This document shows, piece by piece, positions 1-6,671 of a stretch of DNA of 14,560 nucleotides (the first letter of the stretch is position 1; the number at the start of each line of letters is the position of its first letter). Source of the stretch: an uncultured Bacilli bacterium (lineage in GTDB: Bacteria; Bacillota_I; Bacilli_A; RF39; UBA660); contig CAKOSD010000011.1 in assembly GCA_934101745.1 (NCBI GenBank), positions 1 through 14,560 on the forward strand, in the 5' to 3' direction. A program made the position numbers and the translations under genes. The notes under the pieces are model-generated. The model was not told the origin of the DNA and made no database searches. It was given only the letters and a program-made list of their open reading frames with translations.

Positions 1-150
1 GATAGCAATAGGTTTATAAAAGATATAAGATAAAATAATTAAGACCGCCACACCAGTTAATACTAAATCTAAATTAAATACCTGTGTTCCATAAATAATT
101 AAATAACCAATTCCTTCTTTACTAACTAGAAATTCTCCCATAATGACTCC
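1..150 (-). pseudogene. Displaced ABC permease fragment (C-terminal part, residues 204-253 equivalent)
   Basis: This stretch aligns without gaps to 5667-5816 in the intact permease gene, with about 8 mismatches in 150 bases by eye. Read on the minus strand it encodes the same 50 residues, with a single Val-to-Ile change. Nearly all differences are synonymous, so the two copies probably diverged while both were functional genes, as alleles from related strains would. The frame has no stop here, but upstream coding is cut off at 150 by element 1. The next piece of the same copy is at 4191-4275. The very end of this gene lies left of the window. Confidence 0.9.
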
Positions 151-184
151 GACTATAGTTATATAGTGAAAAAGTATTTAAGTA

Positions 185-193
185 TGATATAAT
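185..193 (+). promoter_or_regulatory. Extended -10 promoter for the 639-aa membrane protein gene
   Basis: TGATATAAT contains a consensus TATAAT at 188-193 preceded by TG one base upstream, an extended -10 element. The -35 position (165-170, AGTGAA) is weak, as is common with extended -10 promoters. The site lies just inside the left end of element 1 and 35 bases before the gene's ATG. Confidence 0.55.
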
Positions 194-227
194 ATATAGC
201 AATTAATGACTTTGGAGTGTGATAAAT

Positions 228-2147
228 ATGTTATGTAAATTAGGAAAAATGATAATTTTTCTTGTCATAATGATTGTAATTTATTTAATTATAAAAAATC
301 GTAAGAAATTATGTGGAAAATATAGATGGTTGAAAAGAAAGTATAGGCGAAAAATTTTATATTTAAGAAAAAAATATTATGCCCAAGAAAATAAATTAAT
401 AAAAGTAATTATATTTTTATTTGGATTATCTTGTTATATTGCCATTATCATAATATTTTTAAAATTTATAGATGTAATTGAGTTAAAAAATAATAATATC
501 ATACCTAAATTTGATTTTTCAAAGTTAAATATTGATAAGGATGATTGTTATGGATATTTATGGGCTCAAATCAGTGCTTCATTAATTGTATCTACAATAA
601 TTTCATTGTTATCAACATTTTCATCGAGTTATGTTTATGGAAAAAAACAAATTAATGTAGTTTTTAATAAAAACTCTTTATTATCATTAGGAAAAATTTT
701 TATATATTTAGTAATATTGATATTTATTAGTTTAGCAGCTTGTTTAAATGGGACAAATTATTACATAGTATTAATAAGTTTTATAATTTCAATATCGCTA
801 ATATTTTATATGATGTTCAAAATAATGATTTTTTATACTCATCCATTCTTTTATAAAAAATGTATTAAAAGTGAATATATAATTCGTGAAAAAAAGCATA
901 TAAAAAAAGCCAAACCTTTAGAAGCACATCTGGATATTGAAATACAGAATTTAAAAGAAGTGACTATGGCATTAATACAAAAAAATGATAATGATTATAA
1001 TATAAATATTAATGGTATTATGGATATGATTGAAACTTCTTTGTTAAGTAATTCAAAAAATATTCAGGAATATTACACTGAAATGATCAATAGAACTGAT
1101 TTTATATCATCAATTTTAGAAATAATTTCACATTTAATCAAGTATAATAAAATTTCTGAAGCAAATCATTTAATGGCACAATTGTATAATCGTTTAAAAT
1201 TTTATAGAGTTGTGTTAATTCAAGATTATCTTGCTCATAGTAATATAATTGCATTAATAAATAAAGGCAAATATATCGAAAATGAAATAGATGCACAAGA
1301 ACATTATAGAATATTATGGTCAATTATTAATAATGAAATTCATTTTGTATATTTATATCAATGTGAATTAGATTTAAGTTATTGCAGGTTAGGAAAATTA
1401 AGCAAAAATTATATTTATTATTTTACCTATAATGATTTTTTAGAAAGAACTTATTTAAGCATCAAAGAAAATAGATTTTTAACAGATACTGAAAAAGAAA
1501 GAATTTTTGATCAACTTTATGATAACATAAGAATGATGGAGCATAAAGAAGAATTTCCTGATGCTGATATAAGACATTGGTGGAATGACGAGCTAAATAA
1601 AGATAAAGTAAAAATTCCTTTAATAATAAAAGGTGAACCTATCATACTTATGATATTAAAAATGTTTGAAGAACAAGATGTAAATAACTTAATAAGATAT
1701 AGAACAATGAATGTTTCAAAAAAATTAATGGATTATATTGTTAGTTTAGCAACATTATCTTTAATAACATTTATAAATAAAGAGTGTAAAAGAAAATATG
1801 TTAATGACTTAGATTTAACTAAATCTCAAATAGTAGATACATATACTAAAGCGAATTTTCATTGTATAACGATTGATGCTGAAAATTTAAAGGAATTATA
1901 TAATCTTTTTACAGAAAACTATATAAAACAACCTGAAGGAAGAGCGTATCATTTGTGGCCTAGATTGACATTATCGCTAGAAGTAATAAATAATTATTTT
2001 TATTATTTATTTAAAGATATAAATAAGGAAAATGAATTTTATAAATTAGTAGATAAAAATAATTTTAAATTAAATAAGGATATTATAAGGATTCTTGAAG
2101 AACTTAAGATAAAAAATAAAATAGTAGTGAAAAAGAGTAAAAAATAA
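228..2147 (+). CDS. Large membrane protein of unknown function with long cytoplasmic C-terminal region
   Basis: I do not recognise this 639-aa protein. The start is taken as ATG 228, because TTGGAG at 213-217 is correctly spaced for it; an in-frame GTG at 219 would be only one base from that site. The first 200 residues hold about five hydrophobic segments (near residues 8-23, 60-79, 113-132, 155-172 and 178-199), separated by a basic loop rich in Lys/Arg. The remaining 430 residues are soluble, mostly helical-looking and rich in Lys, Asn and Ile, with no Walker, protease, nuclease or kinase motif that I can see. It is the main cargo of element 1. A membrane anchor with a large cytoplasmic sensor or effector region would fit an abortive-infection or exclusion role, but that is speculation. 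Codon use is like the rest of the window. Confidence 0.8.
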   Translation: MLCKLGKMIIFLVIMIVIYLIIKNRKKLCGKYRWLKRKYRRKILYLRKKYYAQENKLIKVIIFLFGLSCYIAIIIIFLKFIDVIELKNNNIIPKFDFSKLNIDKDDCYGYLWAQISASLIVSTIISLLSTFSSSYVYGKKQINVVFNKNSLLSLGKIFIYLVILIFISLAACLNGTNYYIVLISFIISISLIFYMMFKIMIFYTHPFFYKKCIKSEYIIREKKHIKKAKPLEAHLDIEIQNLKEVTMALIQKNDNDYNININGIMDMIETSLLSNSKNIQEYYTEMINRTDFISSILEIISHLIKYNKISEANHLMAQLYNRLKFYRVVLIQDYLAHSNIIALINKGKYIENEIDAQEHYRILWSIINNEIHFVYLYQCELDLSYCRLGKLSKNYIYYFTYNDFLERTYLSIKENRFLTDTEKERIFDQLYDNIRMMEHKEEFPDADIRHWWNDELNKDKVKIPLIIKGEPIILMILKMFEEQDVNNLIRYRTMNVSKKLMDYIVSLATLSLITFINKECKRKYVNDLDLTKSQIVDTYTKANFHCITIDAENLKELYNLFTENYIKQPEGRAYHLWPRLTLSLEVINNYFYYLFKDINKENEFYKLVDKNNFKLNKDIIRILEELKIKNKIVVKKSKK

Positions 2148-2184
2148 ATAATAATTTAATATAATTTATTGAGGTCATTTATTT

Positions 2185-2319
2185 ATGATAATCAAAAATT
2201 ATATTAAAGAAAAAGAAATAAATTCTAAAGAGATAACAATTAAAATACCAATAATTTATGAAATAATGAAAAAATATATAAATGAAGAAATATTGAAGAA
2301 GGGGCTGTTACGAAATTAA
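2185..2319 (+). CDS. Small hypothetical protein (44 aa), end formed by an inverted repeat
   Basis: ATG 2185 is preceded by GAGG at 2171-2174 with good spacing. The ORF is Lys/Ile/Glu-rich and helical-looking, and lies 37 bases after the membrane protein gene, so it could be co-transcribed with it. Its last residues (GLLRN) and stop codon are encoded by the 20-bp inverted repeat at 2299-2318. The original gene may therefore have been longer and truncated when that repeat arrived. No family is recognised. It may be a real small partner or toxin-like peptide, or a remnant. Confidence 0.4.
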   Translation: MIIKNYIKEKEINSKEITIKIPIIYEIMKKYINEEILKKGLLRN

Positions 2320-2347
2320 ATAATTAATTTCTGACAGTTCTTTTTTT
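2303..2347 (+). terminator. Rho-independent terminator after the membrane-protein operon
   Basis: The CTGTTACGAAATTA arm pairs with TAATTTCTGACAG around a short AT loop, with one bulge. It is followed by a T-rich tract (TTCTTTTTTTCTT, 2338-2350). It overlaps the last codons of the 44-codon ORF. Confidence 0.65.
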
Positions 2348-2356
2348 CTTGCAATT

Positions 2357-2491
2357 AAAAAAGCGTGCCGGGAATCAGACCCCTCGACGCTTATTACATG
2401 ATACAATATGTTTGAAAGAAGTTGTATCACATGAAATATTTTACTATAAAAAGTAGTCTTTTTCTAGTGTCCTCATCTAAGTGTGATGAGG
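2357..2491 (-). ncRNA. Candidate structured RNA: hairpin series ending in a terminator
   Basis: Read on the minus strand, the order is as follows. First is a perfect 7-bp hairpin (CCTCATC 2471-2477 with GATGAGG 2485-2491). Next is a short ACTA/TAGT hairpin near 2446-2460, then an 8-bp hairpin (TGATACAA 2399-2406 with TTGTATCA 2422-2429). Last is a GC-rich hairpin (2363-2390, GCGT/ACGC plus GGG/CCC around a 3x3 internal loop) followed by six U (complement of 2357-2362). GC-rich blocks stand out in this AT-rich DNA. This could be a small RNA, the structured 3' end of a lost insertion-sequence gene, or a terminator alone. No promoter was identified and no known RNA family is recognised. Confidence 0.3.
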
Positions 2492-2676
2492 AATATCGAA
2501 AAAATCAGAAGTTAGTAATTTAATAAATTATGTTTGTATAAAAAAAATTAATAAGGATGAGCAAGACATCAGAAAATAATTTACCTTTTTAGATAAAGAA
2601 ATAATTAAAATTAGTTACTGAAATATTACATTACATTGAATCTTAAAGAAGAAAAATTAAATTATTTCAAAGAAAA

Positions 2677-2724
2677 AAGGTTGTTACAAATTAACTAATT
2701 TCGTAACAGCCCCTTTTCTTTTTT
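2677..2724 (+). terminator. Hairpin terminator at the right arm of the inverted-repeat interval
   Basis: AAGGTTGTTACAAATTA pairs with TAATTTCGTAACAGCCCCTT, with wobble pairs and one bulge, around a tiny loop. It is followed by TTTTCTTTTTT. It would stop rightward transcription before the recombinase gene, and being preceded by A-runs it may also work leftward. Confidence 0.55.
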
Positions 2725-2784
2725 GAAAAATGATGGTAGCATGTAAAAGTAAGTTTATATCATTAAAAGGCTTTTAGGTATTGT

Positions 2785-2803
2785 AAAGGAGGTAAATAAA
2801 ATA
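2785..2803 (+). promoter_or_regulatory. Strong ribosome binding site that points to an ATA start codon
   Basis: AAAGGAGG (2785-2792) is a near-perfect Shine-Dalgarno sequence. Eight bases later, at 2801-2803, the in-frame codon is ATA. No ATG, GTG or TTG occurs in frame between the upstream stop (2750) and ATG 2837, and 2837 is 44 bases from the site. Confidence 0.75.
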
Positions 2804-4147
2804 AAAGCAGGATTATACGCAAGAGTATCAACGGATATGCAAGTAGAAGGATATTCGATTGATGCACAAAAAGAGTTATTAGTAAACTTTGCAAAAAGTA
2901 AAGAATATAGTAGTTATAAATTTTATATTGATGGTGGATATAGTGGTAAAGATTTAAATAGACCTGCTATACAAGAATTAATGAAAGATGTAGAAAATCA
3001 CGAAATTGATACAGTTATAGTTTTTAAATTGGATCGTATTTCCAGAAGTCAAAGAGATACTTTATATTTAATTGAAGAGGTATTTAATAAGTACAATGTG
3101 AGTTTTATTTCTGTCAGAGAAAATTTTGATACAACAAGTCCATTTGGTAAGGCCATGATTGGTATTTTATCAGTATTCGCTCAATTAGAAAGAGAAACTA
3201 TTTTAGAAAGAACAAGATTAGGTTTAAGAAAACGTGCTGAAGCAGGTCTGTGGCGAGGAGGAGGAAAAATTCCTTTTCCTTATGATTATGATGAAAAACA
3301 AGGAATTTTAATTCCTAATCCAGGAAAGGTAGAATTATTGAATAAAATGATAACTTTATATTTGGGTGGTAGTAGTTTCCTTCAAATATCTAATATTGTT
3401 GGTATGGATGAAAGTATGGTTGAAAAAAGAATTCTTAGTAGAACTAATTTAGGTATTATTCCATATAAAGGCGAAGAATTTGAAGGCCAACATGAACCTG
3501 TCGTTAGTGAAGAAATATATAATAGAATAATTAAAATGAATAAACTGCGAAGCAAATCAAGAACAGCAAGACACTACTTACTATCTGGTAAGATATATTG
3601 TGGAAAATGTGGTGCAAAATATCGTTATCAAAAATGGGGAAAAAGATTAATATGTTATTGTTACTCACAACAAAAAAGTAGACCTAAATTTATTAAAGAT
3701 CCTAATTGTAAGAATAAAAGATATGATTCATTTGAAATAGAAGATGCAGTTTTAGAAAACATATTTGCTATGTCTTTAGATGAAAAGATGTTTGAAGAAA
3801 ATATGTTAATTTTAAATGTTAATACTGTAGAAGAATTAGAAAACAGGATTAATAAATTATCTAATCAAATAGAAAATCTACTTAACTATATATCTCTTGG
3901 AATTGCAATAAAAGAAACATCAAATAAAATTAATGTATTAGAGGAAGAAAGAAAAAAACTAAAAGAACAATTAAAAGATGAAAAAGAAGCTCAATCCCAA
4001 ATTGAAACAATTAAATCAATGATTAAAGATTTAAGAGAAGTTTGGAATTATATGGCTTTTAATGAACAAAGATTAATTATAGAGCATTTAGTTGAAAAGA
4101 TAGTTATTAATGATAATAAAATTAATATATATTATCAATTAAAATGA
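2801..4147 (+). CDS. Large serine recombinase (element 1 integrase), ATA start
   Basis: A 448-aa site-specific DNA integrase or excisionase of the large serine recombinase family, using a Ser-linked strand exchange. Numbering from ATA 2801, the N-terminal resolvase domain (about 1-145) begins LYARVST, with nucleophile Ser10 and Arg8. It continues with VEGYSIDAQ, DGGYSGKDLNRP, FKLDRISRS and the FAQLERE segment. A recombinase DNA-binding domain follows. Then comes a zinc ribbon with CGKCG (Cys267, Cys270) and later Cys285 and Cys303, then a coiled coil from about 340 to 410. All expected domains are present, so it looks full length. A start at ATG 2837 would delete the catalytic serine, so either ATA initiates translation or a start-codon mutation has silenced the gene. 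It is the right-most gene of element 1, close to the right junction. Confidence 0.9.
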   Translation: MKAGLYARVSTDMQVEGYSIDAQKELLVNFAKSKEYSSYKFYIDGGYSGKDLNRPAIQELMKDVENHEIDTVIVFKLDRISRSQRDTLYLIEEVFNKYNVSFISVRENFDTTSPFGKAMIGILSVFAQLERETILERTRLGLRKRAEAGLWRGGGKIPFPYDYDEKQGILIPNPGKVELLNKMITLYLGGSSFLQISNIVGMDESMVEKRILSRTNLGIIPYKGEEFEGQHEPVVSEEIYNRIIKMNKLRSKSRTARHYLLSGKIYCGKCGAKYRYQKWGKRLICYCYSQQKSRPKFIKDPNCKNKRYDSFEIEDAVLENIFAMSLDEKMFEENMLILNVNTVEELENRINKLSNQIENLLNYISLGIAIKETSNKINVLEEERKKLKEQLKDEKEAQSQIETIKSMIKDLREVWNYMAFNEQRLIIEHLVEKIVINDNKINIYYQLK

Positions 4148-4190
4148 TTTTATTTTTAATATTATTTTCTCGCCATATCTGTTATTATTT

Positions 4191-4275
4191 CAATAAAATT
4201 TAAAGATAAGTTTAACTTAATAGAAGAAATGATACTAGATAGACTACTAGGGATAATTAGATAACATAAATTTTG
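4191..4275 (-). pseudogene. Displaced ABC permease fragment (residues 176-203 equivalent)
   Basis: This aligns without gaps to 5816-5900 of the intact permease gene, with 5 mismatches by eye. It continues the copy found at 1-150, which element 1 separated from it. Three substitutions change residues (Thr to Asn, Tyr to Cys, Ser to Asn) within the conserved EAA-loop end and following membrane helix. Homology stops abruptly at 4275, and the N-terminal two thirds of this copy are absent. Confidence 0.85.
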
Positions 4276-4312
4276 AACCTATTAAATAATATGTCTGCAA
4301 AATTGCACTATA

Positions 4313-4391
4313 GCGTAATAAAAAGACGAAAATGCAAAAAGATTACGCCTTGGCGTAATAAATTGACAAAAAATTAATATGGTATTATAAT
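4313..4391 (+). promoter_or_regulatory. Perfect sigma-A promoter with an upstream palindromic operator
   Basis: TTGACA (4363-4368) and TATAAT (4386-4391) are both perfect consensus hexamers with the optimal 17-base spacer. Directly upstream, ATTACGCC (4342-4349) and GGCGTAAT (4352-4359) form a perfect 8-bp palindrome around TT. A third half-site, GCGTAATA, lies at 4313-4320. This arrangement suggests a dimeric DNA-binding regulator controlling the AAA ATPase gene. The position just upstream of -35 could fit activation or repression. The regulator is not recognisable in the window. Confidence 0.8.
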
Positions 4392-4418
4392 GGTTTTATA
4401 AAAGAAGGAGAAAAGATT

Positions 4419-5615
4419 ATGGTTATTCGTGAAAGATATTTAAAATTAATTAGACCTTTTTATAATCAAGAATTAATAAAAGTCTTAATTGGAATTAGAC
4501 GCTCAGGAAAATCTGTTATTTTAAGACAAATAATGGATGAATTAAAGAAAACTAATATCGATGATAGTCATATTATTTATATTAATTTTGAAGATTATGA
4601 TTATGAAGAATATACAGAACCAAAAAAATTAAATAGTTATGTAAAGGACCAAATTATTGACGATAAAAAATACTATATATTCTTTGATGAGATACAGAAT
4701 GTTGATGAATGGGAAAAAGTTGTTAATTCCCTAAGAGCAACAGAGAATACATCTATTTTTATAACTGGTTCTAATAGCGATTTATTATCTAGTGATTTAG
4801 CAACACATATTGCTGGGAGATATGTAAGTTTTAAAATAACTCCTTTTACATTTGGAGAAGTATGCGAACTTTCGAATATAGTTAATAATAGAGATATTGA
4901 AGATGCCTTTAACGACTATATAAAATGGGGTGGGATGCCCCAAAGATTTATGCAACAGGATGACATATCTAGAAAAACTTATTTAAATGATATTTATGAT
5001 TCCATTATAATAAAGGATATTGTAAAGCGATTTAATATAAAAGATATTGATTTATTAAATAGGATAGTTACCTATATTTTGACTACACCATCTCAGGTAT
5101 TTTCACCTGACAGTTTAAAAAAATATATGCAAAGCGATTCTAGGAATGTTTCTCTTGAAACCCTATATAATTATATTGACTATATAACTAGAGCCAACTT
5201 AATTTCCAAAGCCGAAAGATATGATGTAAGAGGCAAAAGAATTCTTACTGGAAAATATAAATATTACTTAACTGATTTAGGATTCACTAACATTTTAAGT
5301 GATGGTAAAAAAGAACAAATTGGGGCTTATTTAGAAAACATTATCTATAATGAACTTATTGCAAGGGGATTTAATGTCAATGTTGGAACCTTGGATAGTG
5401 GAGAAGTTGATTTTATTGGAACCAGATTTAATGAAAAAATATATATTCAAGTTACATATATTTTAAGTGATGAAAAAGTGATTGAAAGAGAATTTGGTGT
5501 TTATAAAAAAATAGAAGATAATTATCCAAAATATGTTCTTTCAATGGATAAAATTGATTTATCAGAGAATGGTATAATTCATAAAAACATAATTGACTGG
5601 TTGTTAAATAAATAA
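4419..5615 (+). CDS. AAA family ATPase, DUF4143-type
   Basis: A 398-aa protein with the familiar layout of the AAA_14/DUF4143 ATPases common in bacteria and archaea. It has Walker A GIRRSGKS (25-32, Lys31) and Walker B YIFFDEIQ (Asp90-Glu91). A sensor-like strand ITGSNS with SSDLATHIAGR follows (about 115-133), then a winged-helix or DUF4143 C-terminal half that ends in a restriction-nuclease-like strand segment (GEVDFIG). The cellular role of this family is poorly defined. It starts at ATG 4419 behind AGAAGGAG. It is a one-gene unit under its own strong promoter. It sits between the intact permease and a displaced permease fragment, so it probably arrived as a cassette at the permease 3' end. 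It has no dedicated terminator on the plus strand and faces the permease gene tail to tail. Confidence 0.85.
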   Translation: MVIRERYLKLIRPFYNQELIKVLIGIRRSGKSVILRQIMDELKKTNIDDSHIIYINFEDYDYEEYTEPKKLNSYVKDQIIDDKKYYIFFDEIQNVDEWEKVVNSLRATENTSIFITGSNSDLLSSDLATHIAGRYVSFKITPFTFGEVCELSNIVNNRDIEDAFNDYIKWGGMPQRFMQQDDISRKTYLNDIYDSIIIKDIVKRFNIKDIDLLNRIVTYILTTPSQVFSPDSLKKYMQSDSRNVSLETLYNYIDYITRANLISKAERYDVRGKRILTGKYKYYLTDLGFTNILSDGKKEQIGAYLENIIYNELIARGFNVNVGTLDSGEVDFIGTRFNEKIYIQVTYILSDEKVIEREFGVYKKIEDNYPKYVLSMDKIDLSENGIIHKNIIDWLLNK

Positions 5616-5616
5616 A

Positions 5617-5643
5617 TTAAAAAAAACTTGAAAAAATCAAGTT
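5617..5643 (-). terminator. Rho-independent terminator of the ABC importer operon
   Basis: On the minus strand the permease stop codon lies in the stem AACTTGA/TCAAGTT (7 perfect pairs, 5637-5643 with 5625-5631). A run of eight T follows. It marks the end of the transporter operon. Confidence 0.8.
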
Positions 5644-6425
5644 CTTGCTAACATCTTGCTTTCTAAGATAGCAATAGGTTTATAAAAGATATAAGATAAA
5701 ACTATTAAGACAGCAACTCCCGTTAAGACTAAATCTAAATTAAATACCTGTGTTCCATAAATAATTAAATAACCAATTCCTTCTTTACTAACTAGAAATT
5801 CACCCATAATGACTCCAATAAAACTTAAAGATAAGTTTAACTTAATAGAAGAAATGATACTAGATAAACTACTAGGAATAATTAGATAATATAAAGTTTG
5901 CAATTTACTAGCCTTAAAACTTTTAAATAGTAATAAATGATTCTTATTAACATTTACCATACCTGTATAAATAGTAACTAAACTAACTATTAAATTAATA
6001 AGTAAAGCCATAATAATAACAGATTTAATATTGGCCCCACACCATATTAAGATTAATGGACCAATAGCAACTTTAGGTAAAGAATTTAACATAGTAATAA
6101 AAGGATCAAATACTTTATAAATAGGTTTAACTAAATAAAATAGAATAGATATTATAAGACTAATAATAAAACCTAGACTAAAAGATATTAATACTTCTTT
6201 AGTAGTAGTATATAAATGATTAAAGAAATTATGATTACTAATAAGATTAATTAAAGTTTTAATAATTTTACTAGGACTAGAAAAGATAAAACTATTAATA
6301 ATATTATATTTACTTAAAAATTCCCAAGTAAGTAAGAAACTAATAATAATTATTATTTGAGTAAGAAGAATTAGAAGATTATCTCTTTTAATTTTTTTTA
6401 GATAAGCTATTTGTTTCGGTGACAT
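5637..6425 (-). CDS. ABC importer permease, nitrate/sulfonate/taurine (SsuC/ThiX-like) family
   Basis: A 262-aa integral membrane subunit of a binding-protein-dependent importer, which forms the translocation channel with the ATPase. It has about six hydrophobic segments (near 17-35, 80-98, 118-137, 138-155, 195-210 and 233-249). The cytoplasmic EAA loop (about 167-187, FKSFKASKLQTLYYLIIP) is where the ATPase docks. The segment SLSFIGVIMGEFLVS is typical of the family. ATG 6425 has GGAAGGAG and GAGG upstream and overlaps the ATPase stop by 38 bases, so translation is normally coupled to the ATPase gene. The gene is intact, but element 2 now separates it from the operon's upstream end. Its last two thirds of a kilobase include a region duplicated at 1-150 and 4191-4275. 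The substrate cannot be told from sequence; thiamine precursors or organosulfonates are options. Confidence 0.9.
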   Translation of the reverse strand: MSPKQIAYLKKIKRDNLLILLTQIIIIISFLLTWEFLSKYNIINSFIFSSPSKIIKTLINLISNHNFFNHLYTTTKEVLISFSLGFIISLIISILFYLVKPIYKVFDPFITMLNSLPKVAIGPLILIWCGANIKSVIIMALLINLIVSLVTIYTGMVNVNKNHLLLFKSFKASKLQTLYYLIIPSSLSSIISSIKLNLSLSFIGVIMGEFLVSKEGIGYLIIYGTQVFNLDLVLTGVAVLIVLSYIFYKPIAILESKMLART

Positions 6426-6599
6426 ATTCCTCTAACTCCTTCCAAATAAGTTCATAGTAATAATTAAACTTAGAATCTTTACGATTAAGAATAGGGTTTT
6501 TTGGATTATCTAGTTTAATATCATAAATACTTTTTATAATTGCTGGTCTTTTCGATAAGACAATGACTTTACTAGAAGTAGCAATAGCCTCGCCAATAT
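6388..6599 (-). pseudogene. C-terminal 67 codons of the interrupted ABC ATPase gene
   Basis: Reading leftward from the junction, the residues are GEAIATSSKVIVLSKRP and onward, to the stop at 6388-6390. This is the segment that follows the H-loop in SsuB/TauB-type ATPases (HDxxEAxxLADRVxVLSxRP). The other 190 codons are at 12920-13488. Joined across CCAATAT they give one frame, with ...VTHDIGEAIATSS... across the seam. An ATG at 6670-6672 inside element 2 opens a fused 94-codon frame that would attach 27 element-encoded residues to this fragment. That ATG overlaps the stop of the 83-aa gene (TAATG), so the fragment may be translated, but it has no nucleotide-binding motif. Confidence 0.9.
6593..6599. 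repeat. Element 2 left junction, 7-bp core CCAATAT
   Basis: Left of this core the sequence continues as ATPase coding; right of it is element DNA (ACGAAAT...). The joined element ends would read CGGTATATAACTTCTCC followed by AATATACGAAAT, an imperfect palindrome (CGGTATA/TATACG) centred near the core, as expected of a serine-integrase attP. Confidence 0.8.
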
Positions 6600-6671
6600 A
6601 CGAAATAAATGTAATCATCGAAATATAAAGAAAACAGGGAAACTTTTTGGCTTCCTTGTTTTCATCTTTCA

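Larger units (their letters stand above)
2299..2715. repeat. About 415-bp interval bounded by perfect 20-bp inverted repeats (MITE-like or IS remnant)
   Basis: AAGGGGCTGTTACGAAATTA at 2299-2318 is exactly the reverse complement of 2696-2715. The interior has no intact ORF on either strand and contains several hairpins. Each end also forms its own terminator-like hairpin. The layout fits a non-autonomous transposable element or a decayed insertion sequence. No clear target-site duplication is visible beside the repeats (GAAG on the left, TTTC on the right). An alternative is two related terminators facing each other without any transposition. Confidence 0.5.
151..4190. mobile_element. Element 1: serine-recombinase element inserted in the displaced permease copy
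   Basis: The permease homology stops at 150 and resumes at 4191. The base C at 150 and the C at 4191 both correspond to 5816 of the intact gene. The roughly 4.04 kb between them has no permease homology and carries a large serine recombinase at its right end, as expected for a small serine-integrase element. Its other contents are a 639-aa membrane protein, a 44-codon ORF and an inverted-repeat-bounded interval. No transfer, replication or capsid gene is visible. Just inside the left end is a perfect palindrome, ACTATA-GTTA-TATAGT (152-167), which could be an attachment-site arm. The exact crossover dinucleotide cannot be fixed, because the flanking copy differs from its reference. Confidence 0.75.

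Noticed and set aside
219..230. GTG at 219 as the start of the large membrane protein
   Set aside because: It is one base from the GGAG ribosome binding site; ATG 228 has proper spacing.
1138..1323. Antisense ORF of 61 codons
   Set aside because: It lies wholly within the membrane protein gene, has low-complexity composition and no ribosome binding site.
2500..2690. TGA read as Trp to extend a frame in the inverted-repeat interval
   Set aside because: Genes here encode Trp with TGG, and the frame also contains TAA stops; no evidence for a changed code.
4148..4180. Terminator directly after the element 1 recombinase
   Set aside because: Only AT-rich low-complexity pairing (AAAAT/ATTTT); no convincing stem followed by a T-run.
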